A stretch of DNA of 36,900 bases, from contig VGDH01000013.1 of assembly GCA_016869835.1 (NCBI GenBank), positions 1-36,900 on the forward strand, written 5' to 3'. The first letter of the stretch is position 1. Each line of letters opens with the position of its first letter. The position numbers and the translations under genes are program-made. Source of the DNA: Alphaproteobacteria bacterium. Its GTDB lineage: Bacteria > Pseudomonadota > Alphaproteobacteria > Rhodobacterales > Rhodobacteraceae. This document shows, one piece after another, positions 8,788 to 17,100 of the stretch. The notes under the pieces are model-generated. The model worked only from the letters and a program-made list of their open reading frames with translations, had not been told where the DNA came from and did no database searches.

Positions 8788-9876
8788 TTAACGCGTCAGG
8801 ATCATGTTGGGATTGATGGCGGAAAGGGCGGTGTCGAGGAGGGCAACAAGGCCTTCCAGATCGGCAGGGTCAACCACCTCAAGCGCGGAATGCGAATAGC
8901 GCATCGGAAAGCCCACATCGAGGCAGGCCACGCCTTCGGGACCCATGAATTGGATGTAGCTGAGGTCCGTCAACGCGCCGGTATGGGCCGAGCGCTGCAA
9001 GGGGAGGGCGGCAGTTTCGGCCGCGTTTTCCATCAGGCTCACAAGGGCAGGGTGGGGGATGACACCATTCAGGGTGCCCCGGCCGTGAAAGGAATAAAGC
9101 GAGATCCCCGGCCCGCCGCCCAGCGTGACATCGCCGCGCGCGGTCATGTCGGGGGTGTCGCAGGCCAGCAAAAGGTCAATCTGCAGCGCAATCGCCGGGT
9201 TCAGCGCCGTCGCGGCTGGCAAGACGCCGCGCAGGTTGTATTCCTCTTGCACCGACCAGACGAAATGCACGGTTGGCCCGGGTTTTCCCTGCCGCGCCTC
9301 AACCAGTTTAAGCAGTGCCGCACAGCCCGCGCGGTCATCAACAGATGTGCCCGCGATGCGGCCATTGGCCAGCGAAAGGGCGCGCGGCAGATAGGTCACC
9401 GGGGTGCCGATGCGCACGCCTGCCGCTTCGGCCTCGGCTTTGCTGGCAAAACCGGCGTCCACGTAAAGCTCGGCATAGGGCAGGACCTTGTACTTTTCAT
9501 CCGGCCCAGTGGCATGGTGGCTTTTGTTGGCGATCAGCGCAGGCAGGTCGCCTTTGTCAGTGCACAAGACCACCGCTTGGGCGGGCAGCGCGCGTTCAGG
9601 CACGCCGCCAAGCCGTTCCAGCCGGATGAGGCCGTTGGCCTCGATCTTGCGAACGATGAAGCCCAGCTGGTCCATATGGGTAAAGATCATCACCGAGGGC
9701 AGCGCAGGGTCGCCGGGCAGGGTGCAGGACAGATTGCCCAACCGGTCCGAGCGATGGGGCAAGCCAAGGGTCTTAAGGTGGGATTTGATCGCCGTGGCCA
9801 CGCGGGTTTCATAGCCCGCAAGGCCGGGGATCAGCATCAGTTCAACTGTCAGATCGGCAACCGATGGCAACGTCAT
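8788..9876 (-). CDS. M42-family metallohydrolase (SgcX/FrvX-like)
   Basis: A 362-residue protein of peptidase family M42 (TET aminopeptidase fold). The whole di-metal set of the family appears present: His67 and Asp69 (FTHMDQLGF), Asp180 (GTSVDDRAG), Glu211-Glu212 (SVQEEY), Asp240 (LACDTPD) and His329 (RYSHSALE). An active enzyme is therefore likely. It overlaps the BtpA-family gene by 4 bases and abuts the FGGY kinase. Placement of M42 homologues in sugar operons is known from E. coli frvX and sgcX, where annotations have wavered between aminopeptidase and glucanase. The local context favours a hydrolase acting on a sugar conjugate or peptide-linked sugar, but this is inference. Confidence 0.88.
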   Translation of the reverse strand: MTLPSVADLTVELMLIPGLAGYETRVATAIKSHLKTLGLPHRSDRLGNLSCTLPGDPALPSVMIFTHMDQLGFIVRKIEANGLIRLERLGGVPERALPAQAVVLCTDKGDLPALIANKSHHATGPDEKYKVLPYAELYVDAGFASKAEAEAAGVRIGTPVTYLPRALSLANGRIAGTSVDDRAGCAALLKLVEARQGKPGPTVHFVWSVQEEYNLRGVLPAATALNPAIALQIDLLLACDTPDMTARGDVTLGGGPGISLYSFHGRGTLNGVIPHPALVSLMENAAETAALPLQRSAHTGALTDLSYIQFMGPEGVACLDVGFPMRYSHSALEVVDPADLEGLVALLDTALSAINPNMILTR

Positions 9877-10685
9877 TTGCCCCCCCGCTCCGCGCGCACG
9901 CGGGCCATGAAGTCTGCCGCGCGGTCAGGGTCGACAGCGGCCCATGTGTCGCCGCCATGCTTCAGGGCTGAGCCCACGATGCAGCCATCGGCCACCGCCA
10001 GCACATCGGCCACAGTGGCATGTTTGACCCCGGTATTGGCCAGCACAGGCGTGTTGGGCAAGGCCCGCTTGACCCCTTCAAGATCGACCATGGCCGCCGC
10101 CTCGCCGGTAATGGCACCCGATACCAGCACCGCATCGGGGATCGAGGAGAACACCGCCGAGCGGGCGCGATCCGGCAGCGGGCGGCGGTCAAGGCTGTCG
10201 GCGAATTCGGCAGAGACATTGTAAAGCCGCGCCACGCCGCCCGCACCCAGCCGATTGGCATAGCGCAGGGCAGCACCCGCGTCAGGGGCCCAGATGCCCA
10301 TGTCCGAGGCATAGGTGCCGGTGAAAATCTCGCGCACGAACCGCGCCCCTGTGGCCGCCGCTACGGCAAAGCTGGACTGCGGGTCCCACAGCACATTGAC
10401 GCCAAAAGGCACGGTGATCTCATCGCGCAGGCGGCCAATCACATAGGCCATGGCGGCCGAGGTTGCGGTGTCGACCTTCAACTCATAGGGCCGGTCGTTT
10501 TCGTTGCCAAACATCACCGCATCGAACCCGGCGGCTTGCAGGGCGTGCAAATCGGCGCGGGCGTTGGCAAGGATGCCCTCGACGCCCCGGTCCGCATCAT
10601 ACAGCGGCGCACCGGGCGACGCGCCCAAGTGTACCATGGCAATGACGGGTTTATTGGCCCCGAAAACATCTTGAAAGCGCGACAT
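9873..10685 (-). CDS. BtpA/SgcQ-family protein
   Basis: A 270-residue protein of the BtpA family, which includes cyanobacterial BtpA (photosystem I biogenesis) and E. coli SgcQ. It has a probable TIM-barrel fold and no biochemical role known to me. Family features include the start region KPVIAMVHLGASPGAP, an acidic FGNENDRPY segment, GVNVLWDP, and the C-terminal ANTGVK...DGCIVGSALK phosphate-binding-like pattern. ATG at 10685 is chosen because GGGAGG precedes it; an upstream ATG at 10709 is less supported. It is first in a leftward operon with the M42 hydrolase and FGGY kinase, divergent from the aldo/keto reductase across the operator at 10748. SgcQ and SgcX also share an operon in E. coli. 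Confidence 0.85.
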   Translation of the reverse strand: MSRFQDVFGANKPVIAMVHLGASPGAPLYDADRGVEGILANARADLHALQAAGFDAVMFGNENDRPYELKVDTATSAAMAYVIGRLRDEITVPFGVNVLWDPQSSFAVAAATGARFVREIFTGTYASDMGIWAPDAGAALRYANRLGAGGVARLYNVSAEFADSLDRRPLPDRARSAVFSSIPDAVLVSGAITGEAAAMVDLEGVKRALPNTPVLANTGVKHATVADVLAVADGCIVGSALKHGGDTWAAVDPDRAADFMARVRAERGGK

Positions 10686-10747
10686 CTGTTCCTCCCTGAT
10701 GCTTGGCACGCTACCGCGAAAAGCATTGGACGGAAAGCAGGATCATA

Positions 10748-10759
10748 CTAGCATGTCAG
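10748..10759. promoter_or_regulatory. Putative GntR operator, site 2
   Basis: CTAGCATGTCAG matches the site at 13506-13517 at 10 of 12 bases. It lies in the 93-base divergent gap between the BtpA-family gene (leftward, start 10685) and the aldo/keto reductase (rightward, start 10779). It sits 20-31 bases before the reductase ATG, where a repressor could block the promoter. The two deviations break the perfect symmetry, so affinity may be lower. Confidence 0.5.
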
Positions 10760-10778
10760 CAGATTTGGGAGAACGCAG

Positions 10779-11801
10779 ATGCTGGCAACACGACACTGGG
10801 ACCGACTGGGAAATGGCGGTCTGACGTTTACGGAGTTGGGCTTTGGTGCCGCACCCATTGCCAATCTGTATCGGGCAATTTCGGACGATGACGCACATGC
10901 CGTGTTGACCGCCGCTTGGGACGCAGGTCTGCGTTATTTCGACACCGCGCCCTTGTATGGCTACGGCCTGTCGGAAACCCGGCTGAACCGGTTCTTGCGC
11001 GACAAACCGCGCGAGGACTATGTGCTCTCGACCAAGATTGGCCGCCTGTTGCGGGTGTCGGATGCGGCGTCGCGCGATGGGGTCGGCAAGTGGTTCGACA
11101 TTCCCTCTCGGGTGGGGGTTTATGACTATGGCTATGACGCCACCATGCGCTGTCTGGAGATTTCGCTGGAACGGCTGGGTGTGGACCGGGTCGATATTCT
11201 GTATGCCCATGATCTGGATGTGTTCAATCACGGGACCGCTGCGGCGCTGCAAGCGCGCTTGGATGAGTTCATGGCCGGGGGCTATCGCGCCCTGTTGGAT
11301 CTGCGCGATCAGGGGGTCATTCGGGCTTTTGGGGCCGGTGTGAATGAGTGGGAACCCTGCCAATGGATGCTGGAGCGGGGGGATTTCGACATTTTCCTCC
11401 TGGCCGGGCGCTATACCTTGCTGGAACAAGAAGCGTTGCAAAGCTTTCTTCCCATGGCCACGGCACGCGGGGTCGGGGTCGTCGTGGGTGGGCCCTTTAA
11501 CTCGGGCGTCTTGGCCACCGGGCCAAAACCCGGCGCGTTTTACAACTACGATCCTGCCCCCGAATGGGTTTTGAAACGCGCTGGGCACTTGCAAAAGGTC
11601 TGCGCGGCCCATGGGGTGGGGCTGGTGGATGCAGCCTTCCAGTTCCCGCTGCGCCACCCGGCCGTGGTGTCCGTCATTCCGGGCGGGCAGGGGGTGTCCG
11701 AGATGGCCGCAAACGTCGCGGCCGCAACCGCCGTGATCCCCGATGCACTGTGGCAGGATCTGAAGGATCAGGGCCTGATGCGCGCCGACGCTCCGGTCTG
11801 A
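10779..11801 (+). CDS. Aldo/keto reductase, probable L-fucose (aldose) 1-dehydrogenase
   Basis: A 340-residue NAD(P)-dependent aldo/keto reductase resembling D-threo-aldose 1-dehydrogenase and L-fucose dehydrogenase. The catalytic tetrad is visible as Asp55 and Tyr60 (FDTAPLYGYG), Lys86 (STKIGRL) and His144 (LYAHDLD). The start is preceded by GGGAGA. Enzymes of this branch oxidise the aldose at C1 to the lactone, which the amidohydrolase at 15089-15934 would then open. The gene is alone in its direction, divergent from the BtpA-family gene, with a putative operator between. The reaction is well supported by family; L-fucose as substrate comes from the other pathway genes. Confidence 0.85.
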   Translation: MLATRHWDRLGNGGLTFTELGFGAAPIANLYRAISDDDAHAVLTAAWDAGLRYFDTAPLYGYGLSETRLNRFLRDKPREDYVLSTKIGRLLRVSDAASRDGVGKWFDIPSRVGVYDYGYDATMRCLEISLERLGVDRVDILYAHDLDVFNHGTAAALQARLDEFMAGGYRALLDLRDQGVIRAFGAGVNEWEPCQWMLERGDFDIFLLAGRYTLLEQEALQSFLPMATARGVGVVVGGPFNSGVLATGPKPGAFYNYDPAPEWVLKRAGHLQKVCAAHGVGLVDAAFQFPLRHPAVVSVIPGGQGVSEMAANVAAATAVIPDALWQDLKDQGLMRADAPV

Positions 11802-12767
11802 TCAGCCGCCATAAAGGGCCGCCGTCACGATCCGCGTGGCGGCAGCGGCGTCTTGGCTGGCCTGTGCGTGGGCCAGTGCTTCGTTGCCAGCAAGGTCCGC
11901 TGCGATCTGGCGTAGACGGTCTGTCACGGCGATATTGGCCCGCGCCTCGCCCACCGGGTCGGTGCCGCCATGATCTGGGAAGGTGTCGAAATAGATCACC
12001 CCGTCATAACCCGCCCGGTCCAGCGCCACGAACAGCTCTAACGTCTGCACCGGATGGACCGACCCCGCGATCAACCCGTCATCGCGCTTGCCATAGCCGT
12101 CGTTCAGGTGAACCCCCAAAATCCGGCTGTGGCGCGCCGCCAGCATCGCAGCGCGGGCGGGCATTTCCCCGGCAAAGAGCATGTGGCAAAAATCCAGCGT
12201 AACGCCGGTATTGGCGCGGCCCACCTCGGACAGGGCCAGAAGGGTGGTGGTCATGTCAGGCATCACCACATGGGCGCGCGGCTCATTCGGTTTGTATTCA
12301 ATGGCGATGTCGATGGCGGGGTTGTGGTCGGCCACCTCGGCAATCGCGGCGATGCTGTCATCCCACATGCGGGCGTAATCGGCCTGAAAGCTGTAGTCGA
12401 AACCGTCTTGCCCCATCCAAAGCGCCATCAACCGCCCGCCCATTGCAGCCAGTGCATCCAGACCCCGTTTGGTCACATCAATCGCGGCGCGGCGCACCTT
12501 GGGGTCAGGGTTGCTGAAGGCACCCAGCCGAAAGCCAGGGTCGGTGTAATAGCGCATGGCTAGACCGTTCAGCGCCATGCCGTTGTCGGCCAAAAGGCGC
12601 GACAGGTCCGCCGGGGAATGGTGGTCGAAATGGTCGGGAAAGTTCAGATCCGCCGCATCCAGCCCGCCAACGCGCCCCGCGGCCGCAATCATATGGGCCA
12701 CCGTATCGCCCTTTTGCTTGAAGGCATTCAGCCGTGTGGCATAGCGCGGACGATTTGGCAGGGTCAT
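11802..12767 (-). CDS. Sugar isomerase/epimerase, TIM-barrel (xylose isomerase-like)
   Basis: A 321-residue xylose-isomerase-like TIM-barrel protein. Likely metal ligands follow the family pattern: Glu in IEYKPNEPR, Asp and His in TLDFCHM, and Asp in VHLNDGYG. Proteins of this type include L-rhamnose isomerase-like enzymes and ketose 3-epimerases. Its stop abuts the reductase stop at 11801 (convergent), and its ATG overlaps the GntR stop (TCATGA on the plus strand), so it is cotranscribed with the regulator. An aldose-ketose isomerase would supply the FGGY kinase with a ketose, suggesting a phosphorylative branch beside the oxidative one. Exact activity unknown. Confidence 0.82.
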   Translation of the reverse strand: MTLPNRPRYATRLNAFKQKGDTVAHMIAAAGRVGGLDAADLNFPDHFDHHSPADLSRLLADNGMALNGLAMRYYTDPGFRLGAFSNPDPKVRRAAIDVTKRGLDALAAMGGRLMALWMGQDGFDYSFQADYARMWDDSIAAIAEVADHNPAIDIAIEYKPNEPRAHVVMPDMTTTLLALSEVGRANTGVTLDFCHMLFAGEMPARAAMLAARHSRILGVHLNDGYGKRDDGLIAGSVHPVQTLELFVALDRAGYDGVIYFDTFPDHGGTDPVGEARANIAVTDRLRQIAADLAGNEALAHAQASQDAAAATRIVTAALYGG

Positions 12768-13504
12768 GACGGTCCTTGGGTCAAGAAAAGGTCTGGCCGC
12801 TCACGCTCAAGCGGTTGCAGATAGGTCAGCAACTGGCGCAAATGGTGCTGAACGGCACGGCGCGCGGCTTGCGGGTCACGCGCCTCCAATGCGGCGAGGA
12901 TCGCGCGGTGTTCTTCTAAGGTTGCCTGCAACCTGCCCTCGACCGGCAAGATCAACTGGCGCGCCCGGTGCACGTTAAGCCATGCGGTCTGCGACACATG
13001 GGGCAGCCGAGGAAAGCCGGTGCAGGACAAGATCATGTCATGCATCTGCCCATCCAGCTGCATGAACCCCTGCTGATCGGCATCTGACGCCAGCGCCTCT
13101 TGCATGAGCAGGTTGCGACGAAGCTCGCGCAATTGGTCATCGGTGATCTGTGTGGCCACCAGCTCTGCCGCGGCCGTTTCAATGGCTTCGCGGATGAAAG
13201 AGCCTTCGCGGATATCGGTCATCGACAATCTGGCGACGAAGGTGCTTGCTTGTGGAACCACATCCACCAGACCATCGGTCGCAAGGCGCGCGACGGCAAC
13301 GGCGACCGGGCTGCGCGAGACGCCCAGAAAATCACAAATCTCAGGCTTGCGGATAATCTCGCCCGGCCGATAGGCCAGCGTCAGAATGGCATGCTGGAGG
13401 CTTTGATAGACCCGATTGCCCAACGTCCCCTTGAACCGGTCAAGCGGCAGTAACCGCGACGCTCCATTCAACTCTTGTGATCCGGACTTGGGTTCCTGTA
13501 GCAT
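12764..13504 (-). CDS. GntR-family (FadR/FCD) transcriptional regulator
   Basis: A 246-residue regulator with an N-terminal winged helix-turn-helix (about 29-93, including EICDFLGVSRSPV) and a C-terminal helical FCD ligand domain (about 99-230, with LDGQMHDMI and EEHRAILAALEARD as probable metal/ligand positions). It is cotranscribed with the sugar isomerase and divergent from the UxaA-family dehydratase. The ATG at 13504 lies inside a TAGCATGCTA palindrome and has no Shine-Dalgarno, so translation may be leaderless. An alternative is TTG at 13471 (codon 12), with GGA upstream. The palindromes at its own promoter and at two other divergent promoters suggest an autoregulated local regulator, with a sugar acid as likely effector. 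Confidence 0.9.
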   Translation of the reverse strand: MLQEPKSGSQELNGASRLLPLDRFKGTLGNRVYQSLQHAILTLAYRPGEIIRKPEICDFLGVSRSPVAVAVARLATDGLVDVVPQASTFVARLSMTDIREGSFIREAIETAAAELVATQITDDQLRELRRNLLMQEALASDADQQGFMQLDGQMHDMILSCTGFPRLPHVSQTAWLNVHRARQLILPVEGRLQATLEEHRAILAALEARDPQAARRAVQHHLRQLLTYLQPLERERPDLFLTQGPS

Positions 13505-13517
13505 GCTAACATGTTAG
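13498..13517. promoter_or_regulatory. Putative GntR operator, tandem site 3
   Basis: Two palindromes overlap here: TAGCATGCTA at 13499-13508 and the perfect 12-base CTAACATGTTAG at 13506-13517. They cover the proposed start codon of the regulator gene and lie 60 bases before the dehydratase ATG at 13577. This is the strongest of the three sites and suggests cooperative binding with autoregulation. Function is inferred from symmetry, position and recurrence. Confidence 0.7.
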
Positions 13518-13576
13518 TCCTGACGGTCCGTCTGTCAAGAAACTGCGCGGGCAGCTGCAAGAATAAGGGTGACGTT

Positions 13577-15088
13577 ATGGCAGACGCTATTATCCGATTG
13601 CACGCGATTGACAACCTTGTCATCGCACTGACTGATTTGCCTAAGGGCGCAACACCTGCCGGTTTGGGCGTGACCCTGCCCGGCGCGGTTCCGCGAGGCC
13701 ACAAGATTGCGGCTTGCGCGATCGCTAAGGGCGAGACGGTCTTGCGCTACGGCCAGTCAATCGGTCAGGCGACCGAGGATATTCCGGCGGGGGGGCATAT
13801 TCACAGCCACAACCTTGGTATGGGCCCGCACAGCACCGACTATGCCATCGGCCAGCAGGCCACCCCACTGCCACCTTTGGCGGAACGTACCTTCATGGGC
13901 TATCACCGCTCGGACGGGCAGGTCGGCACGCGCAATTACATCGGCATCCTGACCTCGGTGAACTGTTCGGGATCGGTGGCGCGGTTCATCGCCGAAGCCG
14001 CCGAGAAAGACCCGGTCTTGTCGTCTATGCCAAATGTCGACGGATTTGTGCCCATCGTTCATAACTCTGGCTGCGGCATGTCGGGGGTGAATGAGGGTTA
14101 TGATACCTTAATGCGCACGCTGAAGGGCTATGCGCGCAACGCCAATTTCGGCGGCATCTTGCTGGTTGGTTTGGGATGCGAGGTCATGCAGGTGCCCGAT
14201 CTGGTGGGGCAGGGCCGCCTGCGCCCCGATGGCAACTTTCGCTACATGACCATTCAGGGCACCGGCGGCACGCGGGCCACCATTGCCAAAGGGCTGGAAG
14301 TGCTGCGCGAGATGGCAGAGGTGGCGTCCAAGGTTGCCCGCGCGCCCGCGCCGGTGTCAAAACTGACCATCGGCCTGCAATGCGGTGGGTCCGATGGCTA
14401 TTCGGGGATTACCGCCAATCCGGCTTTGGGGGTGGCCAGTGATCTTCTGGTCCGCATGGGAGGCACGACGATTCTGTCGGAAACGCCCGAGATTTATGGT
14501 GCCGAACATCTGTTGACCCGCCGCGCCGTCAGCAGGGAGGTGGGCGAAAAGCTGATTGAGCGGATCAAATGGTGGGAACACTATACAGCCCTCAACGGCG
14601 GTGAGATGGACAACAATCCAAGCCCCGGCAACAAGCGCGGCGGGCTGACCACCATTTTGGAAAAATCGCTTGGGGCCGTGGCCAAGGGGGGCACTGCGCC
14701 TTTGTCCGGGGTCTACAAATTCGCTGAACCGATCACCACGCCGGGTTTTGTCTATATGGACAGCCCCGGTTATGACCCTTGTTCGGTCACCGGGCAGATC
14801 GCCAGCGGGGCCACCATGATCGTGTTCACCACCGGGCGCGGTTCGGTTTCCGGCTACAAGCCCAGCCCTTGCATAAAGCTCGCGACCAATAACGAGATGT
14901 ATCAGCGGATGGCCGAGGATATGGACATCAACTGCGGGGACATCATCGACGGGGTGAGCATTGAAGCAAAGGGCGCGGAAATCTTGGAAAAGATCATCGC
15001 GGTTGCTTCGGGTGAGAAGACCTTGTCCGAGGAGCTTGGCTTTGGCGGGGCCGAGTTTGTGCCTTGGCAGTTGGGCGCGGTGATGTAG
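13577..15088 (+). CDS. UxaA-family sugar-acid dehydratase
   Basis: A 503-residue dehydratase of the UxaA/GarD family (altronate and galactarate dehydratases). An N-terminal SAF-type domain (about 1-100) includes HIHSHN near 74-79, and the UxaA core follows. Conserved cysteines appear in SGCGMSG (166), GLGCEV (201), GLQCGGSDGYSG (269) and DPCSVTGQ (402), and NPSPGNKRGGL is present. ATG at 13577 has AAGGGTGA upstream; an earlier ATG at 13511 lies inside the operator and is unlikely. It would remove water from an aldonate to give a 2-keto-3-deoxy acid. Next to fucose-type genes it probably acts on L-fuconate, a step better known from enolase-superfamily enzymes. Altronate or another aldonate is possible. 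Confidence 0.85.
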   Translation: MADAIIRLHAIDNLVIALTDLPKGATPAGLGVTLPGAVPRGHKIAACAIAKGETVLRYGQSIGQATEDIPAGGHIHSHNLGMGPHSTDYAIGQQATPLPPLAERTFMGYHRSDGQVGTRNYIGILTSVNCSGSVARFIAEAAEKDPVLSSMPNVDGFVPIVHNSGCGMSGVNEGYDTLMRTLKGYARNANFGGILLVGLGCEVMQVPDLVGQGRLRPDGNFRYMTIQGTGGTRATIAKGLEVLREMAEVASKVARAPAPVSKLTIGLQCGGSDGYSGITANPALGVASDLLVRMGGTTILSETPEIYGAEHLLTRRAVSREVGEKLIERIKWWEHYTALNGGEMDNNPSPGNKRGGLTTILEKSLGAVAKGGTAPLSGVYKFAEPITTPGFVYMDSPGYDPCSVTGQIASGATMIVFTTGRGSVSGYKPSPCIKLATNNEMYQRMAEDMDINCGDIIDGVSIEAKGAEILEKIIAVASGEKTLSEELGFGGAEFVPWQLGAVM

Positions 15089-15934
15089 TCAGGCGAGCCT
15101 GTAAAACTGCCGCACGGTGTTGCGGTAAATCTGGCGCTGTTCGTCGGGGCTCAGATCGGCAATCAGCCGGTCGACGATGTCCACCCATGCAGGATAGGTG
15201 ATTGCAAGGATCGAAACCGGCCAATCGCCGCCAAACATCAGCCGGTTCGGGCCGAACGCATCTAGCGCCACATCGAGATAAGGGCGCAAGGTTTCCGCAG
15301 TCCAGTCGGCGGCGGCTTCGGTGGCGACACCTGACAGTTTGCACAGCACATTGTCTCGCTTTGCCATTTCATACATCTGATCGGCCCAAGGCTGCATCAG
15401 GCCCGCCTTGATGCCGGGCTTGGCGATATGGTCGAGAACGATCATGGTCTTTGGGCAGGCATCCGCCAAAGCGATGGAGGCCTGCAACTGCCAGTGCTTG
15501 ATGCACATGTCGAACGAAAGGCCAAAGTCCGGCAGGGCGCGCACGCCCGCAATGAAATCGGGGTGTAGGCAAAAATCGGCGTCGGGCTCGTCTTGATAGA
15601 TGCGCCGCGCGCCTTTGACCTTGGTCATCGCCGCCAAGCTCTCAAGATGCGGGCGCACGGCGTCGCCCTGTTCTAGCGGCGCATGGCAGACCATCGCGGC
15701 AATGCGCGGGTCGGCTTTGGCTTGCTCCAGAACCCAACGCGCCTCATCCAGCGATTGATGGGGTGCTGCGGCACATTCCAGGAACACCATGGACTCAACC
15801 AGCACAGGGCCTGTTGCGGCTTGAAAGTCGCGGGGCAGGAAGGCTTGATCCAGCGGGCCTGACAGCCAAGGGTAGGTCAGGTGCTGGGGGTCCCAAAGGT
15901 GCAAATGGCTGTCGATGATCGGGAAATTCGGCAT
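15089..15934 (-). CDS. Amidohydrolase-family sugar lactonase (L-fuconolactonase-like)
   Basis: A 281-residue amidohydrolase (Amidohydro_2) of the L-fuconolactonase / L-rhamnono-lactonase / 4-sulfomuconolactonase group. His10 and His12 of the metal motif (IDSHLHLWDP) are at the N-terminus, LDHIAKPG is in the middle, and the catalytic Asp is in MFGGDWPVS near the end. ATG at 15934 is chosen since family homology starts there; the frame upstream to 16036 has no family features. Its stop touches the dehydratase stop at 15088, so the two genes are convergent with no gap. It should hydrolyse the aldonolactone made by the aldo/keto reductase to the aldonate used by the dehydratase. Confidence 0.88.
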   Translation of the reverse strand: MPNFPIIDSHLHLWDPQHLTYPWLSGPLDQAFLPRDFQAATGPVLVESMVFLECAAAPHQSLDEARWVLEQAKADPRIAAMVCHAPLEQGDAVRPHLESLAAMTKVKGARRIYQDEPDADFCLHPDFIAGVRALPDFGLSFDMCIKHWQLQASIALADACPKTMIVLDHIAKPGIKAGLMQPWADQMYEMAKRDNVLCKLSGVATEAAADWTAETLRPYLDVALDAFGPNRLMFGGDWPVSILAITYPAWVDIVDRLIADLSPDEQRQIYRNTVRQFYRLA

Positions 15935-16183
15935 GTGCGGTCCTGTCGTCGGCTCTTGTGCCGCCGATGCTACACATTTGGCGCAAAGCGCGATAGCCGC
16001 CTGCTGGCGGTGCGCGGTGGCGAAAGCCACCTTCAAGACCGCATCGCAGGGTTGCCTATGGCGCGGATGACCCCGATGATGCAGGCAGCTCGACCATCAG
16101 CCCGATCTTGGCAAACCAACCCTTTCCCCCCGATGTCTGGCGCGCCAGCTTTGCGCCGGGCAAACCCTTAGCCGAGGCACGAC

Positions 16184-17050
16184 ATGCCCCAAACCACTGT
16201 TCTGACCGTTGGCAGCCTGCACTATGACATCATGATCAAGGCCGACCATTTGCCGCGCAAGGATGAGACCACTGTCGGGTCGCGCTGGTATCCCAAATTC
16301 GGGGGCAAAGGTGGCAATCAGGCGGTCGCAGTGGCCCGCGCCGGGGCTGTCAGCCGCATGTTCGGCGCTGTGGGCGAGGATGGCTTTGGCATGTTCTTGC
16401 GCCGTGCCTTGCTCGGGGCGGGGGTGGAGGATGGTTTTGTCACCACCCTTTCGGGTACAGGTTCGGGGATGAGCGTGGCGATCATGGACGCCGCGGGTGA
16501 TTATGCCGCCACCATCGTGTCTGGGGCCAATCTGCAATGTGATCCGGCGGCCTTGGCCGACGCGGCCCTCTGGCAGGGCGTTGGGCTTTTGATCCTGCAA
16601 AATGAAGTGCCCGAAGCGCTGAACATCGCCGCCGCCCACCAAGCCAGGGCGCGTGGCATCCGCACGGTTCTGAACGCGGCCCCTGCGCGCGCCTTGTCGG
16701 AAGACATGGTCGGCTTGGTCGATCTGTTGGTGGTCAACGCCGTCGAGGCCGAGATGATGGGGGCCGGGGCTGTCGACGATTTGGCCAGCGCAGCGCTGGC
16801 CGCCCAACACCTTGCCGCGCGGTTCACGGCGGTGATCGTGACGGCAGGCAGCAAAGGGCTGGCAGTGGTGGACGCAGAAGGTCAGGCCTTTTCGCTGCCC
16901 GCAGAAAAGGTGCAGGTTGTGTCGAGCCATGGCGCAGGCGACGCCTTTATCGGCGCGCTTTGCGCCGCTCTGGTGCAGGCCAAGCCGATGCTTGAGGCCG
17001 CCAAAGCGGCCTCACATGCCGCCGCCTTGCACGTCAGCGCGCCAGAGTAG
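16184..17050 (+). CDS. PfkB-family carbohydrate kinase, second copy
   Basis: A 288-residue ribokinase-like kinase with GGKGGNQAV at about 41-48 and the SHGAGDAFIGA active-site motif (Asp near 253). A GAGG site lies before the ATG. It shares family but little detail with the kinase at 226-1155. It is a single gene, divergent from the lactonase across 249 bases in which I find no copy of the CTAACATGTTAG motif, so its control may differ. A PfkB kinase fits in a sugar-acid locus either as a 2-keto-3-deoxy acid kinase or as a kinase for a second sugar. Substrate unknown. Confidence 0.88.
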   Translation: MPQTTVLTVGSLHYDIMIKADHLPRKDETTVGSRWYPKFGGKGGNQAVAVARAGAVSRMFGAVGEDGFGMFLRRALLGAGVEDGFVTTLSGTGSGMSVAIMDAAGDYAATIVSGANLQCDPAALADAALWQGVGLLILQNEVPEALNIAAAHQARARGIRTVLNAAPARALSEDMVGLVDLLVVNAVEAEMMGAGAVDDLASAALAAQHLAARFTAVIVTAGSKGLAVVDAEGQAFSLPAEKVQVVSSHGAGDAFIGALCAALVQAKPMLEAAKAASHAAALHVSAPE

Positions 17051-17100
17051 CACGGGATCACCTTTAACCCTTGGCGCGCCGCCCTGCTGTGCGGTCAGGC

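Noticed and set aside
7333-10224. 963-codon open frame on the plus strand
   Set aside because: It runs antisense to the FGGY kinase, M42 hydrolase and BtpA-family genes, has no family features and no ribosome site, and is a codon-bias shadow in GC-rich DNA.
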